DNA of 64,000 nucleotides from an uncultured Microscilla sp. GTDB taxonomy: Bacteria; Bacteroidota; Bacteroidia; Cytophagales; Microscillaceae. Shown here piece after piece: positions 36,074 through 44,570 of the stretch; within the stretch, counting starts at the first letter, position 1; every line of letters starts with the position of its first letter. Below the pieces are notes generated by a model. The model was not told the origin of the DNA. It made no database searches and was given only the letters and a program-made list of their open reading frames with translations. Made by a program: the position numbers and the translations under genes. The DNA lies in assembly GCF_947493425.1 (NCBI RefSeq), contig NZ_CANLRP010000003.1, forward strand, positions 1-64,000, written 5' to 3'.

Positions 36074-36913
36074 TTATTTTTTGATCAAATGTGGGTATTT
36101 ATTGGGGTTGCTTTGAATGTACTGGGGCATTGTATTATCCAAATCAATAAATTTAAACGAGGTATTAGTGTCAAACAAATCTTTGCCTTTAGATATAATC
36201 TCCTCCACCCTTTTTTCATCTTTATAATAATCGGCGTTAAATTCGGCATGAGCATAAGCTTCTAGTTTTTGAATGATTTTTTTGGTACCTCCCAAATAGC
36301 TAAAGTGCCAACCCCCTTCTTCTATTACTGTAGTGTGGGCGTTTTCAAATTCACGCCACAAGCGAGCTTTCTTCACTGTTTTCAATGCTTTGTAATGACA
36401 CATCACTGTGCCTCGCCAATAACCTAAACCGTTTTTGTTGGGCTGGGCTATTCGGGGTTTGTCACCTGTATCGTAATAGGTACATAAGCCATTGAGGTAA
36501 TAAAAAAACAGCCTTTGTTCAAATACTTTAATACCTGATTTGTCTTTATGAGTGGCTACTTTTGCCGGGTGGGGTATTTCGTCTATGTCAGATATAATCA
36601 CTACATCGTTGGGTTGGCAATTGACCAAGCCTTGCTTGATTTGTTCTCGCTGGTAGTTTTCGTAGTCCCAAGTGGTAGGTACCCTAAATTTGGCAAAAAA
36701 ACCAGGGTATTGATCTACCACGATGTGAATAATTTTATCTAAAAAAGGCGCAAAACGTGCTTTATTTTGCTCAAAATGCAATGGTTTTTCTTTTTTCTGA
36801 AAAGTTCGTGTGGCTTCTACCAATACAAATTTATCTACCACATCGTTCAACTCATTCAGCCTGATTTCCAACAAATCTAGTTCATTGAAAAACACAAAAC
36901 AATCATAAACCAT
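36074..36913 (-). CDS. GT17-family (N-acetylglucosaminyltransferase-like) glycosyltransferase
   Basis: A 279-residue protein of the Glyco_transf_17 type, first known from eukaryotic bisecting GlcNAc transferases and present in scattered bacterial glycan clusters. MVYDCFVFFNELDLLEIRLNEL, VEATRTFQKKEKPLHF, NYQREQIKQGL and VVIISDIDEIPHPAKV (the probable DxD-type metal site) are the family blocks, and GGWHFSYLGGTKKIIQKLEAYAH is the C-terminal signature. Its length is normal for bacterial members. It is divergent from the FkbM methyltransferase gene. Confidence 0.85.
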   Translation of the reverse strand: MVYDCFVFFNELDLLEIRLNELNDVVDKFVLVEATRTFQKKEKPLHFEQNKARFAPFLDKIIHIVVDQYPGFFAKFRVPTTWDYENYQREQIKQGLVNCQPNDVVIISDIDEIPHPAKVATHKDKSGIKVFEQRLFFYYLNGLCTYYDTGDKPRIAQPNKNGLGYWRGTVMCHYKALKTVKKARLWREFENAHTTVIEEGGWHFSYLGGTKKIIQKLEAYAHAEFNADYYKDEKRVEEIISKGKDLFDTNTSFKFIDLDNTMPQYIQSNPNKYPHLIKK

Positions 36914-36958
36914 AAGCTTATTATCCTCATTTTTTCTATAAAACTAAGTATATGGCAC

Positions 36959-36966
36959 AAAGATAT
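36959..36966 (-). promoter_or_regulatory. -7 promoter element of the GT17 gene
   Basis: On the minus strand this reads TATCTTTG, matching TAnnTTTG, 45 bases before the start codon at 36913. The upstream TTTG element is not clear. Confidence 0.5.
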
Positions 36967-36987
36967 TATAAACTATAAAAAAGTAGT

Positions 36988-36995
36988 AGTTTTGG
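36988..36995 (+). promoter_or_regulatory. -7 promoter element of the FkbM methyltransferase gene
   Basis: TAGTTTTG matches TAnnTTTG, 63 bases before the ATG at 37059 and 21 bases from the divergent element for the GT17 gene, so the two genes probably share one control region. Confidence 0.45.
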
Positions 36996-37058
36996 CATCT
37001 CAAAATAATTCAAACAGAGCTGAAGGTCATCTGTTTGCTCAACATTTGGTTTTAGATT

Positions 37059-37820
37059 ATGAAGAAGTATGTCAATTTGATGAGGTTTACTAAAAACTGG
37101 CCTAATTATTTTTACGCTAAATACTTAGACAAAAAACAGGAGCCTATTCATTTTGTGGGAAAAAACAATGTAAAGCTGGAAGTACCCCGCGAAATTATTG
37201 CCATTTTTAAGGAAATATACATGGAAGATTTGTACACCTTATCTTTCTTGAAAGAACACCTACCCAAAGACCCTAAAATTGTAGATATTGGGGCAAATGT
37301 GGGCTTTTTTGCTACTTTTATGGCAGATCATTTTCCCCAGTCAAGCATCTATGCTTTCGAGCCTTTACTCACCAATTTTACCCAACTTAAGCAAAACTGT
37401 GCGTTGAACCCAGATCGACAAATGGTGGCTAAAAACCAAGCTGTTTCGGGCAAACCAGGTTCCATCACCTTGTATTACAACCCTGACAAAACGCTCACCC
37501 CATTGGCGTCTACCTCGGCATCGTTTGATAACAAAAATGTGCAAAAAACAGAAGTAGAGGCAGTGACAGTAGAACAAATCATGGATGAGTACAACTTAGA
37601 CAAGATTGATTTACTTAAACTGGATTGCGAAGGGGCAGAGTATGATATTTTGTATAACACGCCCACCCATTTATTTGACAAAATAGGAATGATGACAATG
37701 GAGGTGCATAATGGTGATGTACCTCGTGAAAACTTAAATGATTTGAAAAAGTTTTTAACCGAATTGGGCTACCAAATCCGCACCAGAGGCGATGATTTTG
37801 TATGGGCTTGGCGTGCATAA
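37059..37820 (+). CDS. FkbM-family methyltransferase
   Basis: A 253-residue SAM-dependent O-methyltransferase. The SAM site reads IVDIGANVGFFATFMA (about 70-85), then YAFEPLLTNFTQLKQN; DLLKLDCEGAEYDIL (about 186-200) and MMTMEVHNG are typical of the FkbM family. Members in surface-glycan clusters methylate sugars, often capping a chain. The position among glycosyltransferases supports that role. It ends at a perfect hairpin shared with the converging GT4 gene. Confidence 0.9.
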   Translation: MKKYVNLMRFTKNWPNYFYAKYLDKKQEPIHFVGKNNVKLEVPREIIAIFKEIYMEDLYTLSFLKEHLPKDPKIVDIGANVGFFATFMADHFPQSSIYAFEPLLTNFTQLKQNCALNPDRQMVAKNQAVSGKPGSITLYYNPDKTLTPLASTSASFDNKNVQKTEVEAVTVEQIMDEYNLDKIDLLKLDCEGAEYDILYNTPTHLFDKIGMMTMEVHNGDVPRENLNDLKKFLTELGYQIRTRGDDFVWAWRA

Positions 37821-37837
37821 GTAACAAGCAGTTAGCC

Positions 37838-37869
37838 ACAAGCGGCAAGTATCTGTACTTGCCGCTTGT
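37838..37869. terminator. Perfect hairpin between convergent genes, probable bidirectional terminator
   Basis: A 14-bp perfect stem (37838-37851 with 37856-37869) and a TCTG loop lie between the stop codons of the FkbM and GT4 genes. No T run follows on either strand, so it may act as an RNA 3' stabiliser rather than an intrinsic terminator. Confidence 0.55.
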
Positions 37870-37875
37870 AATTCA

Positions 37876-38952
37876 TCAAATATTAGCCACTTGTTGGTAT
37901 ACCCCTAAGGTCTGAGCGGCACAGCGTTGCCAGGTAAAATCATTGTAACGGGCTTGCCCTTGATCAATCAACGACTGGCGTAAGGTTTCATCATCAATCA
38001 AACGGGTCATTGCTTCGGCAATGGCTTCAGGTTGGTAAGGGTTGGTATGCAGGGCAGCGTCACCGCTTACTTCCAATGTAGCTCCCAGGTTGCTGGTAAT
38101 CACCGGACACCGCTTTTGCATAGCCTCTAGTATAGGAATACCAAACCCCTCGTATGCCGACGGAAACACAAAACTAAATGCGTGTTTGTACAAGGAGGCA
38201 AGGGTGAGGTTGTCTACAAATCCTAGATACAAAATTTGAGCACTTGCCGGACTATTTTGCATATAATCAATCAATTCCTGGGCAAATTCGTGATTGCCCC
38301 CTTTGCCCCCCACAATCACCAACCTAAAGTCAGGGTATTGTTCGTGTATTTGTTCAAAAGCTTGCACCAGTTGCCACACATTTTTTCGTTTTTCGAGGCT
38401 ACCTACTGATAAAAAATAAGGAAAGTCATAAATTGCTCCCTTATCGTCGGTATTCAGATGATCAACCCCATGATAAATGCTGGTAACCTTGCCTTCAAAC
38501 CTGGGGTAATACCTTAGAAACTCTTCTTTGGCAAACTTCGACACAGTAATTACATGATCGGGTTGTCCTTCGTACACCATTTTGTCAAACCTTGCCTTGC
38601 CCCAAGCTGCAAACTCAGGTGTTACAATATCCTCTTGAAACACAATCATGTCGTGTACTGTTACTACCTTTTTTATTTTTTTAAGGGCAGGTATTATAAA
38701 ATCGGGGCCGTGGAAAACATCACATTCTTTGAGCAAGGTAAACTGTTTGAGTGGCAGGTAAGGCTCAAGGGCAATGCCTGGAACATGCTGACGCATAAAG
38801 TGGGTCTTTCTAAATCGTGAAGCTTTATATACCCCTGTCACATGAAGTTGATTTTGCTTGAGCAATTGCTGCGATAAATTTTTAATATACACCCCTATAC
38901 CAGTAATTTCGGCATAGTCTATTGTAGACAAGTCTAGTTTTACGTTCAGCAC
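37876..38952 (-). CDS. GT4-family glycosyltransferase
   Basis: A 358-residue GT-B glycosyltransferase. ITGIGVYIKNLSQQLL lies near the N-terminus, KKVVTVHDMIVFQ and HVITVSKFAKEEFLRYYP mark the middle, and YFLSVGSLEKRKNVWQLVQAF and PSAYEGFGIPILEAM form the donor site. This pattern is close to mannosyl- or rhamnosyltransferases of O-antigen clusters, but donor identity is inference. It is the last gene of a leftward run that includes the two GT9 genes and the GT2 gene, 28 bases after its upstream neighbour. Confidence 0.92.
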   Translation of the reverse strand: MLNVKLDLSTIDYAEITGIGVYIKNLSQQLLKQNQLHVTGVYKASRFRKTHFMRQHVPGIALEPYLPLKQFTLLKECDVFHGPDFIIPALKKIKKVVTVHDMIVFQEDIVTPEFAAWGKARFDKMVYEGQPDHVITVSKFAKEEFLRYYPRFEGKVTSIYHGVDHLNTDDKGAIYDFPYFLSVGSLEKRKNVWQLVQAFEQIHEQYPDFRLVIVGGKGGNHEFAQELIDYMQNSPASAQILYLGFVDNLTLASLYKHAFSFVFPSAYEGFGIPILEAMQKRCPVITSNLGATLEVSGDAALHTNPYQPEAIAEAMTRLIDDETLRQSLIDQGQARYNDFTWQRCAAQTLGVYQQVANI

Positions 38953-38980
38953 AATAGTATCTTTAAAAATAAGGAAGTAA

Positions 38981-39997
38981 TTAACGGTTTAGAAAGCCTT
39001 CAATGGTTTGTTTTACCTGATCGACACTAATAGCCCTGACACAAGCACAAACATTGCTTTTGCGACAATCATTACATTTTTTATCCAACCCAAGGTAGTG
39101 CGCCTGCTTGCCTACTGGTTGCCATCTGCCAGGGTGCATAGGACGTATGGGGGGATAAATACCCAAGGTGTGAATACCCACCGCAGAAGCTATATGCAAA
39201 GGACCAGTACTACCTGCCAAAAAACCATTGGCCTTGCTGGTCAGTGCTACCAGCTCAGACAGGCTCAACTTACCAGTAAGGTCGTGTACATGGGGAAACT
39301 TAAAAATTTCAGGTGCTTGTTGTTTGATGAGGTCACCTTCAGCTTTGATGCCTGTAATTAACACTTGAAACTTGTTGACAGGCAATGCCTTGACCAATTG
39401 TGTATAATTGTCGAGCCCCCATTCTTTGGCGCTACCCTTCGACTTAGGGTGAATAATCAGGTTAAACTTATCAGGCGAAAGCCATTGAATAACATCGTTG
39501 TTAGGCATTGTCTGTTGGTTGGGCTCTAGCCCATACCATTGCTTTATTTGTTCCAGAGTTGGCTTAGTAAGCAATCCTAGTGGAGCAAACAGCTTAAAAT
39601 TGAGTTGTGCCTCGTGCAGCTCAGATTGCTTGCGGGTAAAATTTACTTTTTGGTTGCAATAAAGCCAATGATACCAACGGTGACTCGTACCAATCCTTAG
39701 AGGTATACGAGCTTGTTTGGCGGCTTTTGCTACTTCCTTGTCGGGGGCAGCAAACACAATGGCTTGTGCCTGTAAACTTGCCAGAATAGCAGAATCTTGC
39801 ACCACGCTTTCTTTGTCAATGAACTGGTCGACAAACTTACTGGATTCGATGACTGCACGGGTATAAGATTTACCCAAAAAATATACCTTAGTGGTAGGAG
39901 CAATTGATTTGATATACCCTGTCATAGGAAGCGTAAGCATGACGTCTCCCAGGTTATCGGTACGGCTAATGATAATACTTTCGGGCAGCTTTTTCAA
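38981..39997 (-). CDS. GT9 (heptosyltransferase-family) glycosyltransferase
   Basis: A 338-residue GT-B enzyme of the ADP-heptose:LPS heptosyltransferase family. IISRTDNLGDVMLTLPM is the N-terminal signature, NLIIHPKSKGSAKEW the donor-site loop and FLAGSTGPLHIASAVGIHTLGIYP the C-terminal block. The C-terminus carries several Cys (KKCNDCRKSNVCACVR), a feature seen in other family members of Bacteroidota. It may transfer heptose or another sugar to the inner core. It follows a second GT9 gene by 42 bases. Confidence 0.9.
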   Translation of the reverse strand: MKKLPESIIISRTDNLGDVMLTLPMTGYIKSIAPTTKVYFLGKSYTRAVIESSKFVDQFIDKESVVQDSAILASLQAQAIVFAAPDKEVAKAAKQARIPLRIGTSHRWYHWLYCNQKVNFTRKQSELHEAQLNFKLFAPLGLLTKPTLEQIKQWYGLEPNQQTMPNNDVIQWLSPDKFNLIIHPKSKGSAKEWGLDNYTQLVKALPVNKFQVLITGIKAEGDLIKQQAPEIFKFPHVHDLTGKLSLSELVALTSKANGFLAGSTGPLHIASAVGIHTLGIYPPIRPMHPGRWQPVGKQAHYLGLDKKCNDCRKSNVCACVRAISVDQVKQTIEGFLNR

Positions 39998-40039
39998 TGA
40001 TGAAGAAGTTATACTGATACCATTCTTTTGCTTGTTCCC

Positions 40040-41101
40040 TTATGTAGGGTCAGAGTTATACACCTCAGGCAATTCAAAGTCAAATTTAAGGTCTTGCATA
40101 CACTTAAAATGCCCCTTGGGGCAATGGTTTTTGCCAGATTTTGAGCAAGGACGGCAATTGAGGTCATTGTTTTCTAAAATAACATGAGGGGTGTCATATG
40201 GATAAAAACCCAAGGTAGAGGTTCCACCATAAATGGCATAGATTTGTTTTTGAAAAGCGGCTGCGATATGCGTAAGCCCAGTGTCTTGCCCAAAAACAAG
40301 TTCAGCTTGTTTTACTATAGAAGCTGACTGACTAATACTTAGTTGGTTACAGGCATTAAATATAGTCAAGTTACTGGCAGGCTTATGGGCAAAATGAGCA
40401 ACTATTTTATCTCCGGTTATTTTATCTTCTTTGCCTCCGATAAGTACTAAAGGACGATTAATTTTTTTGCATAATTCCATCATACGGTTGAGGGGTAATA
40501 TTTTAGTAAATTGGCTGGCTCCAATCACAAAAGCCACGTATCCTTTGTGGTGGGTGGATGGTAAAAACTGTTGAATATCAACTTCTTGCTCTTTAGGTAT
40601 AAAAAAATCTAACCCTTTGCCGTCATACTGTACACCCAATGGTTGCACGGTTCGCAAATACCGATCTGCCACATGCAAATTGGGCATTGTTTTTACCTTA
40701 AACTTTACAAATAACCAACGACGTAAGGTGAATTTATGATAGCTATAGGTTTTACGCCGAAGTTGCAAACGCATTAAGCGTGTGCGTACATTTTTGTGTA
40801 AGTCGATGATAACATCAAACTTTTCTTTTTTGAGGTCAGATACCAGCTCACTGAGGCTATCTTTTAAAAAATGTAGTTGGTCTATATAGGGGTTAGCTAT
40901 CACCATTTCTCTATACACATATTTGGTACAGAAGTGTATTTCGGCATTAGGAAGTTGTTTTTTGAGTACACGCACCACAGGCGATGTCCACACAATGTCA
41001 CCAATTGCTGAAAACCTGATGATTAATATTTTTTGTTTCTTATTTTTTGTAATGCTCATATTTGAATAGGCGTCCGTTTCCTCAATATTAATTCTTTTCA
41101 A
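40040..41101 (-). CDS. GT9 (heptosyltransferase-family) glycosyltransferase
   Basis: A 353-residue GT9 enzyme. LIIRFSAIGDIVWTSPVVRVLKKQ near the N-terminus, AFVIGASQFTKILP for the phosphate loop and VFGQDTGLTHIAAAFQKQIYAIYGG give the family. The start may instead be the ATG at 41059 (339 residues), which puts the signature nearer to the usual N-terminus; I list the longer form because its ATG lies just 6 bases after the GT2 gene and suggests coupling. The Cys-rich end (LNCRPCSKSGKNHCPKGHFKCM) matches its neighbour. Likely role: lipopolysaccharide core. Confidence 0.9.
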   Translation of the reverse strand: MKRINIEETDAYSNMSITKNKKQKILIIRFSAIGDIVWTSPVVRVLKKQLPNAEIHFCTKYVYREMVIANPYIDQLHFLKDSLSELVSDLKKEKFDVIIDLHKNVRTRLMRLQLRRKTYSYHKFTLRRWLFVKFKVKTMPNLHVADRYLRTVQPLGVQYDGKGLDFFIPKEQEVDIQQFLPSTHHKGYVAFVIGASQFTKILPLNRMMELCKKINRPLVLIGGKEDKITGDKIVAHFAHKPASNLTIFNACNQLSISQSASIVKQAELVFGQDTGLTHIAAAFQKQIYAIYGGTSTLGFYPYDTPHVILENNDLNCRPCSKSGKNHCPKGHFKCMQDLKFDFELPEVYNSDPT

Positions 41102-41107
41102 AAAAGC

Positions 41108-41890
41108 TTATTTATTTTTTTGCTGTTGTTGATATTCCCTAAGTTTTACATATTTCAGAAAAGTAGTTTGGGCATCCATGATGCCAATAACAAAACCATA
41201 ATAACCACTCAAAAAGCCACGCTTTAACAAATAAGCTTTCAAAAAAGCAATCAAGGGTTTGGTCACAATCAAAAATACATTGGAACGTTTACCTTTGTCG
41301 TAATAACTTTTGGCAGAAATAGATGAGAATTTATTCATTTGGCTTACGTGTCCCTCTACTGAGTAGTAGCTATAGTGTAGCAAATTGCCTTTGAGCTGGA
41401 TAACCTTGGCACTTTCTTCCATTATAAACTCGTCGTGCGGGTTTAATCCTCCCCAGGCTCCTTTGTTACTTTTCCATAAGCGTAACTTGGTGTCAGGGTA
41501 CCATCCTCCGTACCACATCCATTTGCCACAATAGTTGGTTACCCGGTTCATTTTATAACCATCAGCTGTCCAGTTTTCTTTAACTGCCAAAATAGATTGG
41601 CGTAATTCATCATCCAACGCCTCGTCTGCATCCAGCGACAACACACAGGGGTGAGTAGCTTGGGTAATGGCATAGTTTTTTTGTTCTATGTGCCCTTCAA
41701 ACTTGTGTTGTACAAACTTTACTCCTCGCTTACGACATATAGCTTCTGTAGCATCAGTAGAAAAAGAATCTACAATCACAATTTCATCTGCCACACCTTG
41801 CAACGAGTCAATGCAGCGTCCAATGTTTTGCTCTTCGTTATAAGTAATGATAACTACGCTTATTTGAGGCATAAAATTTATCTCAGACAT
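41108..41890 (-). CDS. GT2-family glycosyltransferase (LPS core type)
   Basis: A 260-residue inverting GT-A enzyme. PQISVVIITYNEEQNIGRCIDSL gives the start of the nucleotide-binding domain, DEIVIVDSFSTD follows and VLSLDADEALDDELR holds the DxD motif; WWYGG-like GGWYPDTKLRLW and LNPHDEF are typical of the WaaE/KdtX group that decorates inner core. The C-terminal 60 residues are partly hydrophobic and may touch the membrane. It is the first gene of the leftward run GT2-GT9-GT9-GT4. Confidence 0.92.
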   Translation of the reverse strand: MSEINFMPQISVVIITYNEEQNIGRCIDSLQGVADEIVIVDSFSTDATEAICRKRGVKFVQHKFEGHIEQKNYAITQATHPCVLSLDADEALDDELRQSILAVKENWTADGYKMNRVTNYCGKWMWYGGWYPDTKLRLWKSNKGAWGGLNPHDEFIMEESAKVIQLKGNLLHYSYYSVEGHVSQMNKFSSISAKSYYDKGKRSNVFLIVTKPLIAFLKAYLLKRGFLSGYYGFVIGIMDAQTTFLKYVKLREYQQQQKNK

Positions 41891-42025
41891 TAGGGAATTT
41901 ACAAACAGTCACAAAGTTAAACATTATTCATAAGAATTTACCTTATTCATTCACTGCTTGTTGTAGCACCTGTAACAGATGGCAAAACATAGCCTTGTTT
42001 ATTGCATAAATCAAGAATAAAGCAT

Positions 42026-42033
42026 TAGTTTTG
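42026..42033 (+). promoter_or_regulatory. -7 promoter element of the ECF sigma factor gene
   Basis: TAGTTTTG matches TAnnTTTG. Transcription would begin near 42040, which excludes the in-frame TTG at 42035 as a start codon and supports the ATG at 42071. Confidence 0.45.
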
Positions 42034-42070
42034 TTTGAAAGTTTACAGGAAGATAACCCCAGGTTTGGCA

Positions 42071-42673
42071 ATGGAAACAACACCTCAAAAATATTCGGAA
42101 CAAGAAAAAGAAAATATATTTAATCTGGAGTTTATGCCTCATATCGATGCGGCGTACAACTACGCTTTTCATTTAACCTTAAATGAAGACAACGCCAAAG
42201 ATCTTGTGCAAGATACCTATTTGCGTGCGTTTCGTTTTATAGAATCTTTTCAGAAAGGAACTAATGCCAAAGCGTGGTTGTTCAGAATATTGAAAAACAA
42301 CTTTATTAATAACTTCCGTAAAAAAGTAAAAGAACCTGCCAAAGTTGATTATCAGGAAGTTGAAAGCATCTACAACTCTGAAGATACCGAGCTCAATGTT
42401 ACTGCAGATCTGAGGGTAGAAGTGCTCCAGAGTATGATAGGCGATGAAATAGCCAACGCGCTCAATGCACTGGCAGTAGACTTTCGTACAGTAATTATTC
42501 TCTGCGATATAGAAGGATTTACGTATGAAGAAATGTCTAAAATACTGGATATTCCTATAGGTACGGTACGCTCCAGACTACACCGGGCTCGAAATCTTTT
42601 AAAAGAAAAATTAAAAGATTATGCCGAAAAAATGGGTTATGAGGACAAGCGCAAGTCAAAAAATAATGCTTAG
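42071..42673 (+). CDS. ECF-type RNA polymerase sigma factor
   Basis: A 200-residue sigma-70 family factor. Region 2 (FMPHIDAAYNYAFHLTLNEDNAKDLVQDTYLRAFRFIESF, about 22-60; NAKAWLFRILKNNFINNFRK) binds the core enzyme and the -10 region. Region 4 (LNALAVDFRTVIILCDIEGFTYEEMSKILDIPIGTVRSRLHRARNLL, about 138-185) recognises -35. I choose ATG 42071 over the TTG at 42035 because of the promoter element just upstream. The downstream Cys-rich gene is a probable anti-sigma factor. Confidence 0.93.
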   Translation: METTPQKYSEQEKENIFNLEFMPHIDAAYNYAFHLTLNEDNAKDLVQDTYLRAFRFIESFQKGTNAKAWLFRILKNNFINNFRKKVKEPAKVDYQEVESIYNSEDTELNVTADLRVEVLQSMIGDEIANALNALAVDFRTVIILCDIEGFTYEEMSKILDIPIGTVRSRLHRARNLLKEKLKDYAEKMGYEDKRKSKNNA

Positions 42674-42760
42674 TATGCCTGTAGCTTTTAACTACGCTTT
42701 TTGTAAGTTACTGAAAATTAACGTGATACAAAAGTGTAGATACCTGTGGAACAGGGTGTA

Positions 42761-42793
42761 CCTAGAACCTTGCACCTAGTCCCTAGAACCTTG
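42761..42793 (+). repeat. 12-bp direct repeat between sigma and anti-sigma genes
   Basis: CCTAGAACCTTG occurs at 42761-42772 and 42782-42793, with the related CACCTAGTC between. The 237-base gap between these two genes is otherwise unremarkable. Confidence 0.6.
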
Positions 42794-42910
42794 TCGGGGC
42801 TTATAACTAACTGCACCAATGTGTATGGGTAATTAAGGACTTATTGTGACTTATAACTTCTAAAAGCACCTTTTTAATTAAAAATTTAAACCTTTATTTC
42901 TGTTATTGAT

Positions 42911-43207
42911 ATGTGGTCATCAATAAAAAAACTATTTACGTTCGGAGGAAGCAAGCCCGACTGTGGATCAAAATGTAAAGATCCTCAAATATGCCTGGAT
43001 AAACTACAGTTAGTAGTAGACAACGAAACTGATCCTGAAAAAGCAGCCCAGATTCTGGAGCAAATAAAAGACTGTAAAATGTGTACTGATTGCTACGAGC
43101 AAAACAGTTGCCTGAAAGATTTATTGCATAATAAAATAGAGCGCAAAGCAGTCCCACAAGATTTGATTGATTGTATCAAGTCGAAACTGAAAGAAGAAGG
43201 CAGTTAA
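42911..43207 (+). CDS. Probable zinc-binding anti-sigma factor
   Basis: A 98-residue Cys-rich soluble protein with ten Cys. CLDKLQLVVDNETDPEKAAQ, then IKDCKMCTDCYEQ and KIERKAVPQDLIDCIKSKL match the pattern of small zinc-binding anti-sigma factors found next to ECF sigma genes in Bacteroidota, with CxxC (C76-type CKMC) as metal ligands; the usual His of the HxxxCxxC motif is not evident. Position after the sigma gene supports it. The extra N-terminal CGSKCKDPQIC could bind a second metal. Redox control of the sigma factor is a plausible inference. Confidence 0.65.
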   Translation: MWSSIKKLFTFGGSKPDCGSKCKDPQICLDKLQLVVDNETDPEKAAQILEQIKDCKMCTDCYEQNSCLKDLLHNKIERKAVPQDLIDCIKSKLKEEGS

Positions 43208-43262
43208 AACATCATTCTCTGGTTTTGTTTTGTATTTTGTAGTTTAGTACGCATTTTTGTGC

Positions 43263-43895
43263 ATGGAAAACAATTTTTCGGAACAAAAACACACCACAAC
43301 AACTCCTACCCAAGGAAAGGTGATTATATTTTCAGCCCCATCTGGCTCTGGAAAAACAACTATAGTACAACATTTATTAAAAAATAAAGCACAATTCGGT
43401 TTTTCTGTATCTGCCTGCACCCGCAATAAACGCACACACGAAACCCATGGAAAAGATTATTACTTTTTGACTGTGAAAGAGTTTAAACAAAAAATAGATG
43501 CACAGGAATTTGTAGAGTGGGAGGAGGTGTACAAAGACAATTTTTATGGTACACTCAAGGCAGAAGTAGAAAAAATTCGTAATACTGGAAAACACGTATT
43601 GTTTGATGTAGACGTTAAAGGAGGTATCAACCTTAAGAATTATTACCAAAACGATGCTTTGTCTATTTTTGTGAAAGTACCCTCTTTAGAAGTCTTAGAA
43701 AAACGTTTGCGTGCCCGTAATACCGAAACTGAAGAAAGTTTACAGCGCCGATTGGCAAAAGTAAAAAAAGAACTACAAGATCAGGACAAGTTTGATATTA
43801 TTGTAGTAAATGAGACCCTGAAAGACACTTTGGTAAATGTAGATGAAATCATCCAAGACTTTATAAGCCCCAAATCAATCAATCAAATTACTTAA
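43263..43895 (+). CDS. gmk: Guanylate kinase
   Basis: A 210-residue cytoplasmic enzyme converting GMP to GDP with ATP. The P loop is IFSAPSGSGKTTIV (about 21-34); the GMP-binding region reads SACTRNKRTHETHGKDYYFL and EFVEWEEVYKDNFYGTL. I use the ATG at 43263; a TTG two codons upstream is possible. It is followed after 20 bases by nadD in the same direction, a gene order common in Bacteroidota, so the two are probably cotranscribed. Confidence 0.96.
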   Translation: MENNFSEQKHTTTTPTQGKVIIFSAPSGSGKTTIVQHLLKNKAQFGFSVSACTRNKRTHETHGKDYYFLTVKEFKQKIDAQEFVEWEEVYKDNFYGTLKAEVEKIRNTGKHVLFDVDVKGGINLKNYYQNDALSIFVKVPSLEVLEKRLRARNTETEESLQRRLAKVKKELQDQDKFDIIVVNETLKDTLVNVDEIIQDFISPKSINQIT

Positions 43896-43915
43896 ACTAA
43901 CTAATTTCACAATCA

Positions 43916-44488
43916 ATGAAAATAGGTTTGTTTTTCGGTTCCTTCAACCCCATCCATATTGGACACTTGATTATAGCCAATACAATGGCAGAAAACACCC
44001 ACCTCGAAGAAGTGTGGTTTGTGGTTTCGCCGCAAAACCCTTTTAAGAAACAAAAGTCATTGTTGCACGAGTTTGACCGCCTGGATATGGTAGAAAAAGC
44101 CATTCAGGATAATTATAAGCTCAAAACCTGCGATGTAGAGTTTCATTTGCCTCGTCCCAGTTACACCATCGATACGCTCACAGTGTTACAGGAAAAACAC
44201 CCAGCTCATGAGTTTGGTTTGATCATGGGGGGTGACAACCTGAGCCATTTTCATAAATGGAAAAACTACGAACAAATTCTAGAATACTTTAGGTTGTATG
44301 TATACCCGCGCCCCGATTCACGCCCCAGTGATTTAGACAAACACCCAAAGGTGAGTTTTGTAGAGTCACCTTTAATGAGTATCTCAGCCACTTTTATTCG
44401 CAAAAGCATCAAAGCACAAAAATCTATCAGATACCTGGTGCCCGAGTCGGTAGATTTGTATATCAAAGAAAAGAAGTTTTATCTATAA
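43916..44488 (+). CDS. nadD: Nicotinate-nucleotide adenylyltransferase
   Basis: A 190-residue enzyme of NAD synthesis that adenylates nicotinate mononucleotide. IGLFFGSFNPIHIGHLIIA (3-21) is the nucleotidyltransferase signature with the HxGH motif; SPQNPFKKQ and SFVESPLMSISATFIRKSI (about 143-161, the C-terminal SxTxIR motif) complete the pattern. Length is normal. It is the second gene of the gmk operon and ends in a strong terminator. Confidence 0.96.
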   Translation: MKIGLFFGSFNPIHIGHLIIANTMAENTHLEEVWFVVSPQNPFKKQKSLLHEFDRLDMVEKAIQDNYKLKTCDVEFHLPRPSYTIDTLTVLQEKHPAHEFGLIMGGDNLSHFHKWKNYEQILEYFRLYVYPRPDSRPSDLDKHPKVSFVESPLMSISATFIRKSIKAQKSIRYLVPESVDLYIKEKKFYL

Positions 44489-44501
44489 CATTACAGAGTA
44501 T

Positions 44502-44548
44502 AAAAAAAGCGTTGTCAATGATTTTGCAACCATTGACAACGCTTTTTA
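44502..44548. terminator. Bidirectional intrinsic terminator
   Basis: An 18-19 bp stem (44502-44520 with 44531-44548) with A and T tracts on both sides lies between nadD and the converging SH3-like gene. Confidence 0.9.
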
Positions 44549-44570
44549 TAGTTTATCTATCGGTGGGTGA

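Noticed and set aside
33722-41890. Considered as a capsule or exopolysaccharide export locus
   Set aside because: No Wzx, Wzy, Wza/Wzc or ABC export genes lie in the cluster, and the GT9/GT2 core-type genes fit lipopolysaccharide core better.
42035-42070. TTG start giving a 12-residue extension of the ECF sigma factor
   Set aside because: A TAnnTTTG element at 42026-42033 would place the transcription start after this codon, and the ATG at 42071 gives a normal length.
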